DNA of 64,000 nt from Opisthorchis felineus (Eukaryota; Platyhelminthes; Trematoda; Opisthorchiida; Opisthorchiidae). Shown piece by piece: positions 59,201-64,000 of this stretch (position 1 is its first letter; each line of letters begins with the position of its first letter). Where the stretch lies: positions 710,135 through 774,134 of the forward strand of contig SJOL01007501.1 of NCBI GenBank assembly GCA_004794785.1. Direction: 5' to 3'. The notes beneath the pieces were generated by a model. The model had not been told where the DNA came from. It saw only the letters and a program-made list of their open reading frames with translations, and did no database searches. The translations under genes were made by a program, and so were the position numbers.

Positions 59201-59535
59201 CATGAACATCAAAAGAGCTCATTTGCGTAACCAGGGTACATCATATTTACTGTACTATGTACTATACTCTATATAGCGTACATTGTATATGCTTTACTAC
59301 ATATACTCTTTAAACTCTACATACTATCCTACTATATTACTAGTATACTATGCTACTGACAAGGAACTCCATGAACATGAAACGAATACAGTTGAGTGAC
59401 CTGGATATACCATATTTACCATACTATATACCATACTATGTATAATATAATATGGTATATATGCTGTACCACATGCACTGTATATACTTTGTATACTATA
59501 CTACATTCTACACTTTACACCCATATTAAATGGGA
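59201..59535 (+). repeat. TA-rich tandem duplication, 169-bp period
   Basis: CATGAACAT starts at 59201 and again at 59370. Each is followed by a similar leader, then CATATTTAC and about 120 bases of imperfect TACTATA-type sequence. The second unit differs by several indels. The 72-codon frame at 59396-59614 is low-complexity noise. Confidence 0.75.
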
Positions 59536-59621
59536 AACCACGGTACCTGCCGCGTTTCATCCTATCTTGGACCATGTTAGACTTGATCTGCAAAAGACAT
59601 CCCTATTACCTTGACAAAATA

Positions 59622-59840
59622 CGCTCATTTGGAGAATATCTTAAACAAGAGAACCAGCTGTCTCTTTCGTTAAGATCAGCGGTTGAGTGCATTTCTCCAA
59701 TGGCATACAAGCTAGTGTTGTACTAGAACATAAGACTGATGGAATCTTGCGGGCCACGTCTGCCTGATGTACCCCAAGAAGGTTCAAACCAGTGGTGGGC
59801 AGTCAAAGAGCCTTCAGCAACTTCATCAGTAGTGTGACCG
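59622..59840 (+). repeat. F1 repeat, decayed
   Basis: A minus-like terminus (AAAATACGCTCATTTGGA) and a short arm are followed by plus arm sequence and a plus hammerhead (59715-59835). CTGATGT stands in for CTGATGA, helix II is lost, and CAAACCAGTGGTGGGCAG replaces the GAAA and cleavage region. The outer strands GAACATAAGACTGATGG and CAGCAACTTCATCAG remain. Confidence 0.7.
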
Positions 59841-60937
59841 GTAAAGATCATGGCTGTTTCTTCGGTCACGTATTATCCCCAAAACCACTTAGTTGTCTTA
59901 TACAGATTTATCAGTTTCATTGAAGTGAGTATTTGCCCTTTTTCCTCTCATTTACGTGCGATTGAAACTGACTTAAAACACCACAGTATATCTTCCAGCA
60001 ATCCTGAAAACATCCGTTTTCCCCAGATGAAGGTAGTTGAAAAATAAGCTATTCGGAACTAATGCCACTGGAAACGCCACATGTTTTCGCGTAATCCGAG
60101 AAAGTTAACTTAACTAAAAAGAACGTAAGTGGAAGTAGCCAGGTATTAATTTTTATTACGTTTATATTAGGGTTAATTATCTGTCTACTCCGCGCTGTTT
60201 TGACGAGTTGCAATATAAGTGTCTCTGAAGCCGCGCTGTCAACATACAGTGCATATTTAGCTGAACGGAAGTCATAAAATCAGTGGTTCAGCCATACGAG
60301 ACAAATGTTCGGAAAACTGGTAATTGTGTCGGGACACACTTGAGTGTGAAACGCGCCTGAATAATAGTACTTGACTGTCCAAAGGGTTTTAGTTTAGCAT
60401 TTCCTGTTGGTTTTATTACTTGTTCCATGAGGGCGGACAGTTTCAGTATCGCTTCTCCCGCCTCGGTTGTCCTCACTCCTGAGATTGCAGACGAATAAAA
60501 CCAGGTGATGCGTGTGAACATGTCACGCCGACCTAGTTTCATTGTGTACCTAACAAACGCTTGTAGCCGGTATACGACGCATCATTTGTGACCGTCGTTT
60601 CGTTAGCTCTGCTCAAATGCCCCTGGGTTTTGTCTTCCAGATTTAAATGTGACCCTATTCATGTCGACACTCCTATCAGTTATGCGACGGCCAGCGGGTT
60701 ACAGACGTTGTACGTGGATCTATGTACTGTTGGACAGATTTTCGGAGTGAGAACGTCATAGCTTCGGATTTTAAGGTGGTCAGTTTATCTAAGAGGATAA
60801 TGCAAACATGAGGTTGGGTAATCAAGTGCGGGATGAAATTGTCCGCAATGCTGCATTCTTGAAAGACTTGACTTGAACAACATGGAAGAAATTTAGGTTC
60901 ATTCATAACTTATCTAACGAAAACTATGGCCATTCAT

Positions 60938-60985
60938 TCTATTTTAATTCTGTTTTAATTTCTATTTTAACTCTATTTTGATGTG
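60938..60985 (+). repeat. Short imperfect tandem of a TCTATTTTAA unit
   Basis: Four near-copies of a 12-13 base unit (TCTATTTTAAT and variants) lie in a row. Confidence 0.8.
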
Positions 60986-61274
60986 TCTAGTCTCAGTAAA
61001 ATGAATTTCAACTTTTTGGACGATTGAATTTGTAATCATGTGATCCTGTTCAATAATATCAGTGTGGCAAGTAGAGAATACATGGTCGAACTTTTTCAGA
61101 AGTAGCCGAAACAATCAACTTGCTTGTTTCTCTTTAGTTCTCGGAATAACAGGGAGTTTTACTGAATGGTTAAAACCATATTAAGGTTGTAGTGTTCACG
61201 GATCTGGTGCATTTTTAAGGTCTAGTCATAGGACACTTTTTGTCTGCACAATAAAATGACACCCATCCTCCGAC

Positions 61275-61502
61275 GTAACGCACTACTAATAAGGTTGCTG
61301 AAAACTCTTCGACAGCACACGACCGGTTTCGCTCTTCTTGGGGCTCATCATGTAGGCACGGTCCCCGAGTTTTTGTCAATCTTAGGTTCTGCTTGAACAT
61401 AAGATTGCTTAAAATTATCATAAGCGAGAGATTAAGCTGGATTCGAGGCGAGTCTCCCATCAAAACGAAATTGGTATGCAAATGAGTGTATTTCGCTGAC
61501 AC
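61275..61502. repeat. F1 inverted element
   Basis: A minus hammerhead domain (61288-61395) is joined to a plus arm (61396-61496) ending in GAGTGTATTTCGC. The ribozyme is nearly whole, but CTGATGA reads ATGATGA, helix II has GCCC against GAGC, and helix I GTGTGC. It lost activity by few changes. Confidence 0.8.
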
Positions 61503-61680
61503 TCATCCTTCCTTCAGTAGCTAGATGGCCTCCAAACTACTAATAGTGGAGGATTACTTACACAGTCTTGAGTCTAAATAACTTCGAATCATCAAGACAG
61601 GTGTTGCGTTTTAGAGACTTCTGGGATTATCTACACTTATCCATTGCTAAAAATGAGCGCTTGTCGTTAATTCCTCAAGT

Positions 61681-61859
61681 CTGTAGCTCAGTGGTGAATG
61701 TGTGAACCTACTGCCATGAAAGTATGTCATTTGACCCCGACCCCCGGCATCTCGACTGATGCTGTCTGGCCTCAGCAAATCTGGCAGTATCTTCACTCTC
61801 GTGCTTCCTTCGGGTAACGTGGGAGGAAGGTACCAAAAAGGTGTCGGAGCTGAACGATT
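61681..61859 (+). mobile_element. tRNA-derived SINE (F5), decayed copy
   Basis: The A-box-like CTGTAGCTCAGTGGTGAATG starts at 61681. The B box is decayed (CATTTGACCCCGACCC). The body (AAATCTGGCAGTATCTTCAC) and the end GGAGCTGAACGATT are shared with the F5 copies at 17188 and 55866. Confidence 0.8.
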
Positions 61860-62219
61860 CTACTGAGGAGGTCTTAGAGTCTAATGAAAATCGCGAAAAG
61901 GTAGGCCATACCACTCAACTTAACTGTAAAGCCTTCTAAAACGGCCGGAAAATAAATTACGGCCTAAACTTCTGAGGTGAACCGGGACTGCCACTTTACA
62001 TAGTTTATTACTTTAGACAGTTGGAAGTTAGAGAAAGACCTCGTTCCATAATAGTTTGCTAACCACTCGGTGGTCTGCCAAACCTTTCCGAAGCGATGAC
62101 TTTTTGATCGGCTCGAAACTTTTTCCAACTGATAGAGGTAAGCCAACCATAATCAGGTAAAAAATGTTTGTTTGGAAGCGAAAACAAGTAAGAGAAAGAG
62201 TAAGGGCCAATCTTTAATA
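61860..62219. other. Nothing recognised
   Basis: No feature was seen. Confidence 0.35.
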
Positions 62220-62329
62220 CAGGGACATCAGTTGGTTTGTTCTCAGCACACGAATTTGGTGTAAACGATCATGAGTTCAATTTCAACCTGTCAGCGATAA
62301 ACCTTGTAACATGGCCAAACTGGTTTCAC

Positions 62330-63530
62330 CTGCTACAGTTTCAATCACCGGAAAGTGGGAGAGTTTGGGACCTATGGCCAAGCCTTGGAGGCGATGGCGC
62401 GTTCAGTTAGTTCGGGAAACTGGGCAGCTACGCATTGAAGGCAATAGCTTCGATGCACGAGCGCCATTGACTGCGTGATTGGGCCATCTCTGCCATCGTC
62501 AACCATTGGTGAGTTGACTCCCGGGGTCCCCATCCAGGGAGGCAGCAGTTGTCGACCCGACTAAGTTTACTGGTTAGTGTTTTCATACATTGTTGCCAGG
62601 CCATACACTGTCCACCTCTTGGTCGCTTCCACTCAGCTCAGGACTGGGCGAAAAGAGCTCTGCGGGGCAGACGGTGTTCTGGAATGCGGAGTACATGTCC
62701 CAACCAGCGTAACCTATGAAGACTGAGTAATTTGCCCATTTCTGAATAGTTCCTTCTTCTTTCTAGCGTATCTAAGCATTACCAATCCGATAATTCCACC
62801 ATACCCGACTGATGCTCCGGAGACACCGATGGTCAAACACTAACAGCTTTCGTATGTCCTCGGCGCATGAAGGCCACGTCGAAGATCCATAAAGCAAAGG
62901 GATCACACTGCCGCAGTGTAAACTCTGCTCTTGACAGACGAACAGACGTCACGTCGGCGCCATAGGTGTCGGAGGTTGGCAAAGGCTGCCCTGGCTTTCC
63001 CGATCCGAGAAGTAATCTGATCTCCAGCCAGTCTGCCGGAACTTATATAACTGCCCAGGTAAACAAATTTGTGTACTACGTCGACTGGCTCGCATGCAAG
63101 CATGAGGTTTGGGTTTGATCCCACCTAGTCTTGCAGCAGCACCTTACACTTTGCAGGTGTGAACCGCATGCCAAACAGTTTGGAAGAGTTTTAGGTTATT
63201 TAAAATAGTTTATATTTTTGAAGGATCTGAACCAAGGACAGCAATACCATCCGCGTACTCAATGTCTGTGAGCGAACCTCCCAGCAGCATTTCGACCCCC
63301 GAGGTTTCAGAGGCAGGCAGAGAAATTTCAAACAGCAAATCACCGACAAGGTTGAAGAGGAAAGGCGAGAGAGGGCAGCCTTGTCTTACATTACTGGACC
63401 TGGTGAACGATAATGAATGCCTGCAGTTAGACATAAGCGGACAAACTGCACCGCGACCGGTTGTGTTGCATCCGTACTTTGTCCTGTATGCCATCTTGAA
63501 TATATACTATTTCGAGTCATTCATGTAGCA
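62330..63530 (-). mobile_element. RTE-type non-LTR retrotransposon, RT and 3' part (broken)
   Basis: On the minus strand, the motifs run in the family's order. NVRQGCPLSPFLFNL, the RT motif 4 region, has QGCPL at 63385-63371. The catalytic box reads YADG (about 63257-63246) where active enzymes have YADD. FVYLGSYISSG, the thumb region, is near 63040-63070. DHRCLRSIS is at about 62834-62808, LRWLGHV near 62692-62718 (one start frame off), LPGWGPRES at 62541-62515, and a SQWRSC-type end near 62440. Stops and frame changes separate them. The 5' end (EN and RT fingers) is missing, as usual for 5'-truncated LINE insertions. The 94- and 73-codon frames here are pieces of it. Its role in life would be target-primed reverse transcription. 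Confidence 0.9.
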
Positions 63531-64000
63531 TACTAACTGAACTCTGCAACGATAAGCGCTGCATCAAGACTGGCTTTTAGTGTATTGACGGACAGTCACG
63601 TGAGCTGCATTGTTCACTCAACTCTTTTTTTCAGACAATCCACGACTTCATTTGTTTACTTTACCCGATGTTAAACAGATGTTCACTAGGCGATCCCTTA
63701 TCTCACGAGAGTTCGTGCGCATCTGGTAGCGTAGCATAATAGGCATTGTGGTTTATCATTACTGTGGGGAACGAAAATCGGAGTTTTCCTCAAAGCAACT
63801 CTATTGTAACTACTTTATACAAAGAGTGTGAATCCGGTTACATTTTGAAATAAATATGAAGTCTCAATGAGGATGTTGTTGAATGGTGAAATGGTCAACC
63901 ACACAACCGTTGAGGTCATAATTGAGACTGAATGTAACGAACACAAGAAGCTGTTGCTGAATATTTCAGGAAGTTGAAGATAAACAGTCTGGTAGAATAG
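63531..64000. other. Nothing recognised
   Basis: No feature was seen up to the window end. Confidence 0.35.

Noticed and set aside
1..64000. Bacterial features, CRISPR arrays, prophage or operons
   Set aside because: No regularly spaced short repeats with unique spacers, no ribosome binding site and long frame pattern. Retroelements and SINEs indicate a eukaryotic genome.

Overview
This is a gene-poor, repeat-rich piece of animal nuclear DNA, most likely from a parasitic flatworm (trematode or cestode). The evidence is: decayed RTE-type non-LTR retrotransposon fragments with flatworm-like endonuclease and reverse transcriptase motifs; several tRNA-derived SINE families; and repeats carrying hammerhead self-cleaving ribozymes, a combination classically described for the schistosome Sm-alpha repeat. 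There is no bacterial gene organisation, and almost every open frame is short and unsupported. The species cannot be fixed from the sequence alone.

The striking content is a set of three different dispersed repeat families that each carry a hammerhead or hammerhead-like RNA motif. Family 1 (F1, about 309 bp unit) has at least fifteen copies or fragments on both strands. Three of them (8881-8923 plus, 33287-33329 minus, 52248-52290 plus) keep every core nucleotide: CTGATGA, a 4-bp helix II, GAAA, and a GTC cleavage triplet. Two F1 loci (14768-15567 and 51680-52500) are head-to-tail tandem dimers with periods of 304 and 309 bp, as expected of retrozymes or Penelope-associated hammerhead repeats. 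Family 3 (F3) has a tRNA-like head followed by a hammerhead (3480-3850, 32720-33235, 44600-44840, 45290-45600). Family 2 (F2) has a tRNA-like head followed by a hammerhead-like fold with one odd extra base beside helix II. In all three families the helix III segment is a short palindrome (ACCGGT, ACAGCTGT, ACTCGAGT), which suggests that the ribozymes act as dimers.

Layout: 0-16 kb holds F1, F2 and F3 copies, an RTE endonuclease fragment (4510-5260, minus) and an RTE 3' fragment (12475-12790, minus). 16.7-23.4 kb has two weak candidate multi-exon genes, a tRNA-SINE, copies of an unnamed repeat (F4) and a diverged F1. 23.4-32.6 kb is almost featureless. 32.7-34.3 kb is a nest of F3 and F1 copies, including an 83-nt-arm foldback. 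34.3-48.5 kb has scattered F1, F2 and F3 copies. 51.7-52.5 kb is the best F1 tandem dimer. 55.9-56.1 kb is a complete SINE with a perfect 9-bp target-site duplication. 59-62 kb has a TA-rich tandem duplication, F1 copies and another SINE. 62.2-63.5 kb carries the 3' part of a broken RTE reverse transcriptase.

Inference: the SINE-like and hammerhead repeats are non-autonomous. The RTE fragments show one source of reverse transcriptase in this genome, but no intact autonomous element and no Penelope (GIY-YIG) coding sequence was recognised in the window.
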